From positions 85,256,148 to 85,320,147 of the forward strand of contig NC_092630.1 of the NCBI RefSeq assembly GCF_039555335.1: DNA of 64,000 nt, written 5' to 3'. A program made the translations under genes and the position numbers. This DNA comes from Amphiura filiformis (taxonomy: Eukaryota > Echinodermata > Ophiuroidea > Amphilepidida > Amphiuridae). Under the pieces are notes generated by a model. The model saw only the letters and a program-made list of their open reading frames with translations, was not told the origin of the DNA and did not search any database. Positions 1 to 11,901 of the stretch are shown here, in pieces. Position 1 is the first letter of the stretch. Each line of letters starts with the position of its first letter.

Positions 1-2312
1 TGCTAGATTTACTTCGCAATTGTTTTGCTAAAATTATGCCCAGCTCAAAATTATGCCCAGCTCAAAAAAACAATTTGCTTGGATTTTATTTTATTATTGT
101 TTTCTGATATGCATGGGATAAAATCTTGTGCGTATATTCTTTGTTTAAAATACAAAATTAATGGACTTATAAAAACACCAAATAACCCGTGACCTTTGTA
201 CGGGCTTAAACCAGTTTACCGCCTCTTAGAACCCGATAAACGGTGACCAACACCATGGACAACAATAGCCTAATCTCAATGGCATAGTCCAATAACCTCA
301 AATAAACAATCATAGTGCAAAAGTTGACCTAACTTGCAGAGTATGAGTTTTTGTACCCAAAGTTGCAAAGTCATTCAATGAATGTACATATGTATGTTGT
401 ATAGTTGTCCTTGTTTAATAAGCAGGCAGCAGGGTACAGTGTATGAGTAGGCATCTTATCAAGATCAAGATAGTGATAGTGACATAACAATTAACATGCT
501 TATCTTAACAAGGTCTTATCTATCTGCATGGTGTAATTGAAATTACTATACAACATGTACAAGCTGTATCAAAAAGTTTGGTACCCAGCAGTTTTGATAG
601 TTATTGAAAAGCCTGGTTCTTCCAAATGCAATATCGGGTCCCCTTAAAATGATAAAATGATCAGACCATAAATCTTTTGTGACTGTTTATGACATTAATC
701 AACAATTATGCGGATCCTAGAGGTGTCGAGGATGTTACGTTTATGAACAAAACGTTACGTTTGTATTTTCAATTTGTTGTGAATGAATGTTCTGTAATTG
801 TTTTTTTATCCTTCATCTCTATTAGATTTTCAGTGTATTAGCAAGTAGATGATGTATATGTATCACAGACGTTATACATTCATAACTTTTCTTTTGGTCA
901 ACATAGGCGTAGATCCAGGGTGGGGGATAACCCCCCCCCCCAATATTTTGCCAGGGGGAGCTTACTTACTTGTGTCTTCTATACTATCCATTATATACCC
1001 CCATATGCATAACGAAATTCAACAATATTCAATATCCAAAGCAATATCATCACTACAATATGCCCCAAAAACAGAACTCCCCCACCCCACATAATCGCAA
1101 ATTGACATGACAGCTTCATTCCAATTCAATTTATTTCATCCAAAACGGTCCTGTGATACACCTTCCCCAATCAAACACATTTGCATTTGATCATCATCTA
1201 CTCTTCCCTAGAAAAAATCATTATAATATCAAATCTAAACACCATGCCATGGAATTCACCATATCACGTCCAAGCTCACATTGGGCGCCCCATTCCTTTT
1301 TTTAAGGAATTTTTATTTTGAATTTCGACTAACTTTGAGAAATTTGCGCCAAAAATGGTCAAAAAATGCTGATTTTTCAAAAAAATCATAAAAAAGCCCG
1401 ATTTTGGCACAAATTTCAAATATTTTTGGTGAAATTTGGTCAAAATTAAAAAAAATGAAAAAACGGGTCCTAGATATTTTGATCTAGTTTTTAAAATTAG
1501 TTTCAAAAACTTTTGGCCCAAGAATTTTTTTGTTACGGTGCACGAAAAAGAAGTGGGCCAAAAACCGTTATTTTTGGGATTTGGGGCCAAAAGTGCCATT
1601 TTGGCCCAAATTTGACCTCACAGATGAACTTATGAAGTCTTTGCCATTCTAAATATGTATACTTTTATATACTTTAGACCAACAATTTAGAAGTTATGAG
1701 GCCCGAAAGTTTCCATAATTCCAGGGTTCAGACCAACCTTAAGACCATGATTGTCCTCTTTTGGGCCATTTTAGCATTAAGATTGCAAATTTGTTCCGGT
1801 GAAGTAATTATAGTAGTCAATTAGTGAGACCATTTGAAAATTTTCCCTTGCCTCATCTGCCTGGTCAGCCTATATCTCCCATGTTTAAAAGAAGTCTACG
1901 TGAGGTCACACATGTATCATCAAAATAAGTGCTTAGAACGCGTGGTTTAAAAAAAAAATCTCAGAACTCGGGGGTGGCTACCACCCCTCTCTAATGCCCA
2001 CTGCGACCAATGTAACTGCACTGTCTTGCCAACGTGCAGTGACTTTTTCCGCCTAAAATAGCCCCTGGAGACATGCCACATCACATGTTCCACATCGAAA
2101 CTTATTATTCCAGATTACTTATTTGCATACCTCTTTAGCATTTTTTGGCTCACCTGAATTAAACTTTGACCATAATTTGAAAGTATTCAAATAGAATGGG
2201 GGAATTCCTGATAGTGTTCAGAAATCAAAATTACACTTGAGAATACCTGTACCACCCAGGTTCCTTAAATAAAAAGTTAAGATACTTTCCCATCCAGATT
2301 TGTTTGGCATAA
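1..2312. other. Gene-free AT-rich stretch
   Basis: I see no supportable coding region here. The only clear structures are a 17-bp unit repeated twice in tandem at 30-63 and an AT-rich low-complexity zone at about 1290-1620, where short words such as TTTTGGCC and AAAAATGG recur. Open frames in this stretch are short, overlap on both strands and match no family I know. Confidence 0.5.
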
Positions 2313-2600
2313 TTAACCTCTTAAAAGCCACATAACAGCTTGTGTTTTAATTATTGCTTGTAAGTCAACCATTTTCAAACCTCCTTCATCTAATTCTCTA
2401 AATAAAACAGGGCGTTTTATTTTATCTGGGCCATTCCAGATAAACATGTCAATAATATCGTTACTATTAACCTTCTTTTGAATACTTAATGGCCGCATGT
2501 CGATCATTGCTTTCCAAATGGTCTTCTATTGACCGTAAACTCCTCTCTCGGAGATCGCTTGAGCAAGCTTTCTGCTCTACTTGACAGACCGATAACATAC
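2313..2600 (-). pseudogene. Fragment of a Tx1/L1-like LINE ORF2
   Basis: The minus strand encodes about 64 residues that include FIWNGPDKIKRPVLF and then DEGGLKMVDL. This pairing, an FxWNG block followed by an EGGL block, is typical of the region after the reverse transcriptase domain in L1/Tx1-type LINEs. Nothing of the catalytic domain or endonuclease is present nearby, so this is a short relic of a non-LTR retrotransposon. The clade is an inference from this one block. Confidence 0.55.
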
Positions 2601-3111
2601 TATGTTAGTCCAGCAAAATACCACAGTTCGTTGATAATTTTAGTCTGCCGCTCCTTTGAGTCGACATTGCAATCGAGCATCTACTACCGCGTCAAATTGA
2701 TTGGTACCCATCAATATCCAGTATGTCCACGACTGGCATATCAAAATACAGCCAAGCATCTACCTTATTTATAGCTTTATGATAGAAAAGGCCATAAAAC
2801 TATAAATTGCAGTCATTTCAAGAGTACCGGTATCTAATGTTGAATTTGAAAGAAACAGACATTTTATTACACAACAAAACTGATGGGTACAAATCATTTT
2901 GATATCCCGCGGCCCCGTGTATTCTATTGTCTCCAACACACAAGAACCTCAAGCCGAAGTTTGAAGACTTCAATAATGGTAACTTTTGTACCACTACACT
3001 GGCCAACATAGGTTTCACAGAGTTCCCTATAGAGCTTCGTACTCCTGCCAAGATCAATTTCTCTCAATATATCTAATTCATTCCCCATCCCCATATATGG
3101 CCCATTACATC

Positions 3112-3233
3112 ATTTCTAAAAATAGATCATTACCTCAACAAAACCAATCAGACCCATTTATCTGTATACAATATTTCTAACTATAGCTCATTACCTCAAC
3201 ACAAGCCAATCAGAATCATTTGTGTGTATACAT
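3112..3233. repeat. 61-bp direct tandem duplication (two units)
   Basis: A unit starting ATTTCTAA and containing ATTACCTCAACA and CCAATCAGA occurs twice head to tail with a period of about 61 bases. The units differ at several positions, so the duplication is not recent. No coding meaning is apparent. Confidence 0.6.
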
Positions 3234-3663
3234 GGTTACTGTAATAGTGCCACCACTTATGTTCTAGAAACTTCTTGGGCAACCATGACTACATGATTTA
3301 CATTATGTAATATTATTTTCTAGCATTTAACATTGAGTTTACAGAAAAGGAGGACAAAGATCATGAAGAAAGTAAAATCAAGCACGCACATAAACAATGT
3401 GGCTATCCCGAGTGGAATTTTAACCATGTCAAACGCAAGATGGAAAGTAAACATCAGGCAACAAGGCACTCGTTCACGTGGTATTTTTGTACACAATGCG
3501 GACACAATGGGTATTACAATCATGCAAAAAGTAGAAATTCAAGAAAACTTAAAGTGGTCGCTGTGGAGCAAATCACACATTATGGCCTTAATTTGCTTTA
3601 ACAAACAACGAGCTGTATACAGTAATTCTAAAATGTGGGAGCTGCCATATTTTTCGTTTTAGT

Positions 3664-3890
3664 ATTTCGTGATATAACATCCTCTTTTATGACATTTTCA
3701 GTAGATATCCACGAAAAAAGCGTACTCCCAAAATTCCAGTTGATTCCGATTTTGCGTTTGCGAGTTATGCGTGATAAATGTGTTACACTGCTCCATATGT
3801 GTTGTAATTTCGTTCTGGTGTACCAGAAAGTAATTCAAATTTGACTCTATTTTTGCTAAACAAATTAATCTGGAAGAAATTTTTATAACT
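3664..3890 (-). mobile_element. Partial copy of TTAA-target MITE family TC
   Basis: The segment starts ATTTCGTGATATAACATCC and contains the inner palindrome-like block TTTCGTTCTGGTGTACCAGA. It is the reverse complement of the right part of the fuller copies at 59848-60170 and 61767-62110. The other terminus is missing. It is a non-coding remnant of a DNA transposon derivative. Confidence 0.65.
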
Positions 3891-4060
3891 AGAGCGATAA
3901 CCGCACCATAGCTGAACCATGTGGCTTCGGCAGTATATTGTGGTAGGGCTATACCACTGTCACCCGGAGTCTGTAATGGACATAATCTCGAAATGCTACG
4001 AAGGTATGACCGCCCGAGTGGTGTTAATGAAAGAGGAAAAGTAAAGAATACAAGATACAT

Positions 4061-5339
4061 TGCTTAAAGATGAGTGGTGTCCTCGAACTACAACAGCACG
4101 CCAAACCCTTCTGTCCTGCATGGCCGTTCCCAAATCCATAACATCCAGTCCAGTGTCCTGTTTCAATACATCCACGTATGTTAGAGGGGGTCTGCCAGGT
4201 TTTCTGTTTCCATGTTTTGGTGTCCAATGGATCAGCTTGGCTACAGGCTCATTTTTGCTTCTGTATGCATGCCCAGCGAAACGTGTCCTCCTCTCTCTGA
4301 TCTTCTGTGAAAGTTTCGGTAGGTCCCCATACAGCTCTTTGTTTGTGATGTGCTGCTTCCAATTGATGTTGTAAACTGCTCTAAGCATTCTTGTGTAGCA
4401 ACCATCAAGTTCTTTACATAATTTGGGAGACATGGTCCATGCTTCACATCCATAGGTTAGTACAGATTCGACGGTAGCAGAAAATAAACGAGTCTTGAAT
4501 TTCCTTGGGAGAGTTGACCTCCAGATTTTGTTGAGGCTGTTACATGCTCTCCATGCAGCTGCTTTGCGTGTTTTTACGTCTTTTTCCGTGCTAGCCATCC
4601 ATGCACCCAGATACTTGAAGTCGCTCACCTCATCTAGTTTGGTGCCATTGTTTGTCTGCATAGATATCTTTTGACTATGGTTGAAAGACATGAACTTTGT
4701 TTTTGAAGCATTCATTTTGAGACCAACTTTTCCAACAGATGATTCAACCCTTTGCAGTAGCTCTTGTGCTTGGTGGATTTCCTCTGAAAGTAGGGCTATG
4801 TCGTCTGCAAAGTCTAAATCTGTTAGCACTTCAGGTCCTATTCGTCTGCTTCTTCTCTTTTCCAGCTGGAATCCAAGCTGCTCTTCTCTGCCTTCGACTG
4901 CCTCCCTCAATGCGTAGTCCAAAACAACCACAAAGAGGTATGGGGCAAGGGTGTCTCCTTGCAGTACACCAGCAAGTATATCAAACAGATCAGTTTCTCC
5001 ATCTGGAGAAACTACTTTTGCCTTGGTATCTTCATACATTCTTGCTATACCTTCCACAAGTTGATTAGGGATTCCATAGGCTTTGAGAATTTGCAGCATC
5101 TTTCCTCTATGAATGGTATCAAAGGCTTTCCTGAAGTCTATGAAAGTTATTATTGCAGGCAGGTTTTTGGCCTTCACTCCTTCAATGATCCTCCTTAGGG
5201 CCAGTATGTGGCTTACTGTTGTTCGGCCTACCCTGAAACCATTCTGGTTGATCCTAAGCACTTTGTCTACTTCAGGCCTGATCCTATTGAGAATCATTTT
5301 GTTGAATATCTTGGCTACAACTGAGCTTAAACTACAAGA
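4061..5339 (-). mobile_element. 5'-truncated RTE-like LINE, reverse transcriptase part
   Basis: The minus strand carries one open frame of about 430 codons holding most of a non-LTR reverse transcriptase. Visible blocks are NQNGFRVGRTT, FIDFRKAFDTI (first catalytic Asp), GVLQGDTLAPYLF, LDFADDIALL (catalytic DD), SDFKYLGAW (palm/thumb), then the C-terminal RRTRFAGHAYR and GRPPLTYVDVLKQD blocks usual in RTE-type elements. The endonuclease and N-terminal reverse transcriptase are absent, so it was truncated on insertion. The 12-bp sequence TACAAGATACAT lies on both sides, at 4049-4060 and 5340-5351, and reads as a target-site duplication. The unbroken frame and clean duplication suggest a young copy. 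It is a relative of, but not the same subfamily as, the LINE at 27294-29710. Confidence 0.85.
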
Positions 5340-5483
5340 TACAAGATACATATTTGGTGCATACGCACCTCGCGCCAATCGATCCGTGTTCAACGTATAA
5401 GTGACGTATATTTCATTGCTTAAGCATTGGAGAAATAGGTAACCTTGAAAATAGGGACCCAAATTTTATGATTTTTCTTATAA

Positions 5484-6007
5484 CTTGACCTTTTGACCTC
5501 GCTTGACCTCGATTTTATTTTGGGCATGTAATCCCCTCGTATCAAGGATTCCACCCACCAAGTTTGAGCCCGATCGGACAAAGTTTGAAATTTGACCCCT
5601 CCGTAATGACCTTTGACCTCGCTTGACCTCAATTTTATTTCGGCATATATTTCCCTCGTATCAAGGATTCCACCCACTAAATTTGAGCCCGATCGGACAA
5701 AGTTTGAAATTTGACCTCTCCGTAATGACCTTTGACCTCGCTTGACCTCAATTTTATTTCGGGCATATATTCCCCTCGTATCATGGATTCCACCCACCAA
5801 ATTTGAGCCCGATCGGACAAAGTTTGAAATTTGACCCCTCCGTAATGACCTTTGACCTCGCTTGACCTCAATTTTATTTCAGGCATATATTCCCCTCGTA
5901 TCAAGGATTCCACCCACCAAATTTGAGCCCGATCGGACAAAGTTTGAAATTTGACCCCTCCGTAATGACATTTGACCTCGCTTGACCTCAATTTTATTTC
6001 GGGCATA
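5484..6007. repeat. Satellite with 119-120 bp period, about 4.4 units
   Basis: Five successive units start near 5484, 5607, 5726, 5846 and 5966. Each holds TGACCTTTGACCT or a close variant, four bases, a third TGACCT, then CTCGTATCAAGGATTCC and GAGCCCGATCGGACAAAG. The unit continues after the LINE insertion at 15593-15911. A long minus-strand open frame across it is only a result of the repeat length being divisible by three. TGACCT is the reverse complement of the nuclear receptor half-site AGGTCA, so the units look like arrays of DR1 plus DR4 sites; binding is not shown. Confidence 0.9.
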
Positions 6008-6249
6008 TATTATTATTATTAATCAACACTTATATGGCGCTCTAACAAAGAGCACAGCGCCTTACAAAATATACAGGCAAAATGAAGCAAGAAATAAATA
6101 CAGCCAACATTAATACAAATGAAACGCTTGAAAACAGGCACAGACACCGCCTCCCTCAACTGGATAGGCAACTCATTCCAGAGCCGTGGAGAGGCAACAG
6201 CAAACGAATGATCACCAGCTCTCTTATTTGATCGTGGAACCAAGAGCCT
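6008..6249 (-). mobile_element. 3' part of CR1/L2-like LINE, split by BEL/Pao insertion
   Basis: On the minus strand this piece encodes RAGDHSFAVASPRLWNELP followed by FKRF, the C-terminal end typical of CR1/L2/Jockey-type ORF2 proteins. It then runs through a 3' tail with a hairpin (GGCGCT pairing with AGCGCC) and ends in a short ATT repeat. It continues directly from the piece at 15026-15592: the duplicated AGCCT at 6245-6249 and 15026-15030 marks where the BEL/Pao element entered. The LINE itself had inserted into the 120-bp satellite. Confidence 0.85.
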
Positions 6250-6648
6250 TGTAGGGTCTAATTTCTGACTCGTTCTTGAGTCTATCGCTGCTCATTAGCG
6301 AACCCTTTTGTTCTATTCTTGACATCACAAATTTGGTTTGACATGACTCGAATGACCATTTTCCCAATACACGCAAGATTTGCATATAATATAACAGCTA
6401 GGAAACACAATAGTACTTATCCGTTCTTGTTGGATCTCAGACTACAAGTGATTTATTTCCTGGCACAACATAATATCCATCCACTTATGCAATAATACGT
6501 AATCTTTACGGTAGAAAAGGTAAATCTACTCCGAGATGGTCAAACAATTCTGTGACTTTTATCTTATGATTTAGTGCATCTCTAGCTGGTAATCTAAAAT
6601 AGAGGGCGCCAGTCAGGTAAATTTCCAAGACAGAAGGTGGTGGCTACA
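6250..6648 (-). repeat. 3' LTR of the BEL/Pao element
   Basis: 399 bases starting TGTAGGGTC and ending GGTGGCTACA as read on the plus strand, so the termini form the inverted repeat TGTAG...CTACA. It matches the second LTR throughout, except for one 10-bp length difference. It is the 3' LTR because gag and pol read on the minus strand. Confidence 0.93.
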
Positions 6649-8183
6649 TACCGGCCCCTTAATTGCCATGTGTCAAACATGCAATTACTAAGCACTTCTT
6701 TTTAATTAACAAACAATAAATTTTGAGCCAAAAATGGCAAACTAAATTTGGGCCAAAACATTGCCGAAATTTAACAATAATCTTTTATCTCCAACTTTAC
6801 TGATCCTGTTGAAAGCTGAATATAACACTTATTGATTCAACAATGGCGCTTTATGGAGATTATATACTGTCTATAATGATTTCTCCACTAATATAACTAA
6901 GTATAATGTAAGAGTTCACACTGTAGCAGCGCTATAGTCACATTTCACAGTCATAATATTGTTCAAATGATGCTTTATAGTTCTTTGACTGTGGTATCAA
7001 ACAATTTAGCAAATTTCACTAAGAATCACTGGTTCCATGAGTTATCTTGAATCCTAATCAATAGTGTTCGTGTCCTAATCACAAATGTCCATTGTCCAAA
7101 TAACATAATCCACGTCGGTTCGGCACTCCAGATGAAACATTGGAAGAAGATCATGCGCTGCTGGCTTACTGCTCCAACGCTGCTCCTTACTGCGGGGTTC
7201 CCTGGAATCCGACGGTCCATGATGAACTTGATGAATTACAAACTCGCTGGATCCATTGATCAGCAATTCCGAAGCTCATGCTCCAACATGAGTGGTACAA
7301 ACGTTTGCTGATCCTCAAATTATGGTCGGTAGTTCCGAAGCAAATGGCTCCATACAGCCATAGGTGGCACAAACGATTACCGACGCTATTACTATACTCA
7401 AAAATATTTTTATATTTTTTGATTTCTTTTTTATTCAATCTTTCTTTCATACAATAATATTTGTTTTTTGTTGGTGTTTATGGGTGTTTCGTGTCAGTAT
7501 GATTTTTTTCCTTCTTTTCTTGAATCAAACCGAACAACGACGTGGCAACTCAAAAACAACATGGTTGCCAATTACAAGTACAAGTACAAATACAAGGAAT
7601 GCTCTATTTCCATGTTAGGCAATCAAATGCTCACAGATGACTCATCAAAGAATCAAACCTTTGAATCATAAATTTCCATTACAAAACATATCCTCTCTTA
7701 TCAATCCAATGCCTTTCAAAACATTCCACAAACAAATTGCACAACAATTGTCCATGTCCTGGCCAGAATACACAGACAAGGTTGTGCACCATTGAAATTA
7801 GACAAATTCAAACGTTCCAAAAGGCTCTTCACCAAATCCTTAATAATCTTACTCCGACAAACCCATTAGATTTGTGTTACCGTGTTCGCATCTGCGCGAG
7901 TGCTGCATCGCGTACCTACGCACTGCGCAAGACTTTTATTTAGTGTCTCCTAATGAATAAATTTGTATTGCCTGCGCAGATGTCTTTTGTATACGAAGAC
8001 CTACGCACTGCGCAAGTGTCACCTAGTGAAGTCTACTGTTATCAATAAGCCATAATTTTTATTTTTAACAACAAGACACCTGAGACATTCCCTACCGGAT
8101 ACATCAAGACAAAGTCAATCTAACAAACATAAAAGACATAGGCTCTGGACTTCAAGTCTCCAGTAACCATGGAAACAGACAGC
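6649..8183 (-). other. Internal 3' non-coding part of the BEL/Pao element
   Basis: About 1.5 kb lie between the end of the integrase region and the 3' LTR. I recognise no further protein here; open frames are short and on both strands. A purine-rich tract abuts the LTR at 6649-6665. Whether this stretch once held an additional gene cannot be told by eye. Confidence 0.5.
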
Positions 8184-11100
8184 TTATACTTCTGCCTCCA
8201 ACAACAGGCACGACTTGCTGATGGGCCTCCGTAGGGTGGATGACTTGGTTCGCACATCAACCTGTCGCACTCGACCATTCTTGTCTGGCAAGGTTGTGAC
8301 GATCTTTCCCATCAACCAGGAATTCCTGGGAGCTGACTCATCTACTATGAGAACAACGTCTCCTGTCTTCAGATTCCTCTGTGGCTGCAGCCAGCGCTGT
8401 CTGCGCTGAAGTTCAGGTAAATATTCCTTCAGCCACCTTTGCCAAAACAGATCAGCCAGGTATTGGATCTGACGCCAACGTCTACGAGCGTAGATGTCCT
8501 TCTCGACAAAGCACCCTGGTGGCATGTCCGCCCTCGGTCTCAACAACAAGAGGTCACGGGGCGCGATGACATCTAAGTCATCCGGATCATCCGACACTCT
8601 TGTGAGTGGCCTGCTGTTCAATGTCGATTCTATCTCACACATGAAGGTATGAAGTTGCTCATCCGACCTGCATGTCTTCAGGTGTTGTTCATTGAGGATG
8701 GCACACATTAACTTCCTTACAGTACGAATTTGCCTTTCCCATACTCCCCGTGGTGGGAGGCTGCTGGTGGATTGTATCGCCATTCAAATGTGTGGGATGT
8801 TGAGAAGTTCTGTATTTGGTCTTGGTCTAGTTCTTGCAGAGCGCGCTGTAACTCATTGTCCGCACCGACCAAGTTGGTTCCGTTGTCAGAGTGAATTACT
8901 TTGACTGGTCCACGCCTTGCTATAAATCGCCTAATCCCATCAATACAGGAACTAGTGTTCAGGGTGTGAGCGACTTCAATGTGGACTGCTCTGCTATTCA
9001 TGCACGTGAACAGCATACCGTATCTCTTCCTTGTTACTCTGCCCTGCTTTATATGGAAGGGTCCGAAGTAATCTAATCCAGTGACTGTAAAGGCTGGATC
9101 ATCACTCTTTACTCGGTAGGCGGGACGATCAGCCATCTTCTGTTTGCTAACTGGCATTCTGTGTTTTCTGCAGATTATGCACTTCCCTAAGACTGACTTC
9201 ACCTTAGCTCGAGCCTTCACAATCCAGTATTTCTGTCGTAATTCGGCGAGAACGTGGTTACTACCCTGGTGATGAATCTCTCCATGAATATGACGGACTA
9301 TGAGCGTCGCTATGTGGTGATCTTTCGGAATGATAAGTTGATGCTTCGCATTCTGCGGTATTTTGGCGTTTTTCAGTCTACCGCCTACTCTTACCATCCC
9401 ATCCATCACCTGTGGGTCTAAATTGGTAAGCTTTGAGTCTAATTGCAGAGATTTCTGTGCATGTTTTATGATTGCACACTCTGCCTCTTCCAACTCCTGC
9501 ACAGTAAGTGCGTCTGTGAAGTTGTGACTCTGTCTCTGTTTGGTTCTAAGAATCTTCTTAAGTCTCAGCCACCAGGCCGCTGCTCTTCTGAGCCTTGTCC
9601 AGCTGGAGTAGTGCTCTATCAGCTGGTCTATAGCATTATCTTGGCTCTGGTCTTCAGCTGTAACAGCGTGGACTTCCACGTCTGTGGACTCTGGAGATTC
9701 TTCTGATACTGCCGGTTCTACACCCGGCCACTCTTCCTCAGGTTCTGACAAGAACGCCGGCCCCTTTATCCAGTCTGGTCTTTCTACCAGCTGCTTGACT
9801 GACAGGCCTCTGGATGCATGGTCAGCGGGATTGCATGCACTGGGCACGTACCTCCATTGCTTTGGGCTGGACCCGTCTCTGATTACAGCAATCCTATTAG
9901 CCACAAAGACTGGAAATCGGGCTGTTTCGTTCTTGATATATTTAAGTACCGTCTGGCTATCTGACCAGAAAATGGTGGTAGCTTGAATGTCCAACTCTCT
10001 CTTTATCATATTGTCCACTTTCACAGCCAATGTTGCTGCGGATAACTCCATGCGGGGAATGGACACCTGCTTTATTGGAGCCACACGAGCCTTACTGAGG
10101 ATGAGGTTGCATTCTACGTCACCAGCTTCATTCAAAAGTCTCAGGTATGAAGCTGTTCCGTATCCACGGTCACTTGCATCGGCAAAGTGATGTACTTGGA
10201 CTTCAGCATTCTCAAATCCATCTGGCTTCCAACATCTTTGGATCTTGAAGTGTTCTAACTCTGGAATGCTTGTCCACCACTTGCGCCACTTTCTCTTCAT
10301 TTCATCAGGCACCTCATCGTCCCAACCATATTTCAACCGACACAACTCTTGCAGCATCTGTTTGGCTGGCAGAATCACTGGACTTGCAAATCCAAGAGGG
10401 TCGTAGAGTGAGCAAAGTGTCGACATCATTCCGCGTCTTGTCATAGGGTTGGACTTCTGCTCAATCTTGAAACCAAACTGGTCGGACTCTACGTGCCACC
10501 ACATGCCCAAAGTTTTGTGGCTCATCTTCTGGCTTTCAAGGTCTAAGTTCTTTGTGGTGGGCGACCTTTCTTCTTCTGGGATAGCATCCATGACATTCTG
10601 ATGGTTGCTAGCCCACTTAGTAAGGTGAAATCCACCCTTACTGCAGATTGTCCTAAGGTCTTGGCTCAACTTCACAGCTTTTTCTTCTGTGGATACTGAT
10701 GTCAGTAAGTCATCTACATAAAAGTTGTGACATACTGTATCTGTTACTAGCTCATCAAACTGATTTCTGTTGTCCTTGGCTGTCTGCTTTAAGGCAAAGC
10801 TGGCACAGGCGGGTGACGACGTGGCTCCAAACAAATGTACCACCATCCGATACTCTCTAAGTGGTAGTTCCACGTTGCCTCCTGGCCACCAAAGAAAGCG
10901 CAGGTAGTTGCGGTCATGTACCGGTACCTTAACCTGACAGAACATCGCCTCAATGTCTGCTACCAAGGCAACTTGCGCCTGACGAAATCTCAACAGCACG
11001 CCGACCAGGGTATTGGTTAAATCCGGCCCCTGTAGGAGCTCCTTGTTCAGACACCGGTCTTGGCATGTAATGGCGCAGTCGAAGACCACCCTCAATTTCT

Positions 11101-11893
11101 GCTTCTCAGCATTGTACACTCCATGATGGGGTATGTACCAGGTGGAACCATCTGTCTGGTTGATCTCATCATCTGGCACTGGCTCTGCGTAGCCCTTGGC
11201 TATAGTTTGTTCCATGGCCTTTGTGTACTCTGTTTTGAATTGTTCATTCTTTATGAATTTCCTCTTAAGGAAGTGTGTTCTACTCTCTACCACTGCTCTG
11301 TTGTCTGGCATCTGTGGGTTTCCATCTCTAAACGGCAGTCCAATCTCATAATGCCCATCAACAGTTTTTACACTACCAGCCACCATATTCAGGAAACGTT
11401 GGTCTTCTGCTGACATCGCCAACCGACCATCACTCATTCTTTCGTTGAACTCATGGTTCACATACGACTGGAACTGGGTCTCCAAATTTTCCAGGCTATC
11501 TTCTATTACACTGCAGAAGTAGGTTTGAACTTGCTTGTTAAACCTTCCTGGAATACCGAACACTGCCCATCCCAGGGGTGTGAGTACAGCGTATGGCTCA
11601 CCAATTGCTCCTGTGGCCAATTCCAGCGGCATGGTGGCTGCCGGAGTGTTGCTTCCAATCATCATTGTTACCTCTGGAATACATGGGTACTCGCTTGGTA
11701 TTACTGGCAACTGTATATCGCAAAGGTGTGCCCATCTTCTCAGATCTTCTTGAGTCGGTGCGTCCTTTGCGGAGACTGGAATCTTGTCTTCGATATACAC
11801 CTGTGGTAACGGGATGAAATTCTTCTGATTTAAATCACCCACTAGCAATTTATCCAACACCACCTTTGAGTTCACGGTTTTCTTCGAGGTCAA
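8184..11893 (-). pseudogene. pol region of the BEL/Pao element
   Basis: This region holds the catalytic domains. In order on the minus strand: a Pao-type reverse transcriptase with the active-site block FYVDDLL, an RNase H block with HHFADASDRGYG, an HHCC zinc domain (HIHGEIHHQG ... CIICRKHR), an integrase core starting TGLDYFGPF with HSDNGTNLVGA, and a C-terminal domain of the kind seen in BEL/Pao integrases (WQRWLKEYLPEL, GDVVLI). The domains are well conserved, consistent with a recent insertion. It is treated as a fossil part. Confidence 0.9.
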
Positions 11894-11901
11894 AGTTCCT
11901 A

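Noticed and set aside
895-1094. Open frame of 81 residues near a poly-C run
   Set aside because: Low-complexity translation with no recognisable domain.
5420-6006. Repetitive minus-strand proteins with EVKGHYGGVKFQTL repeats
   Set aside because: The 120-bp satellite has a period divisible by three without stops in one frame; no gene features otherwise.
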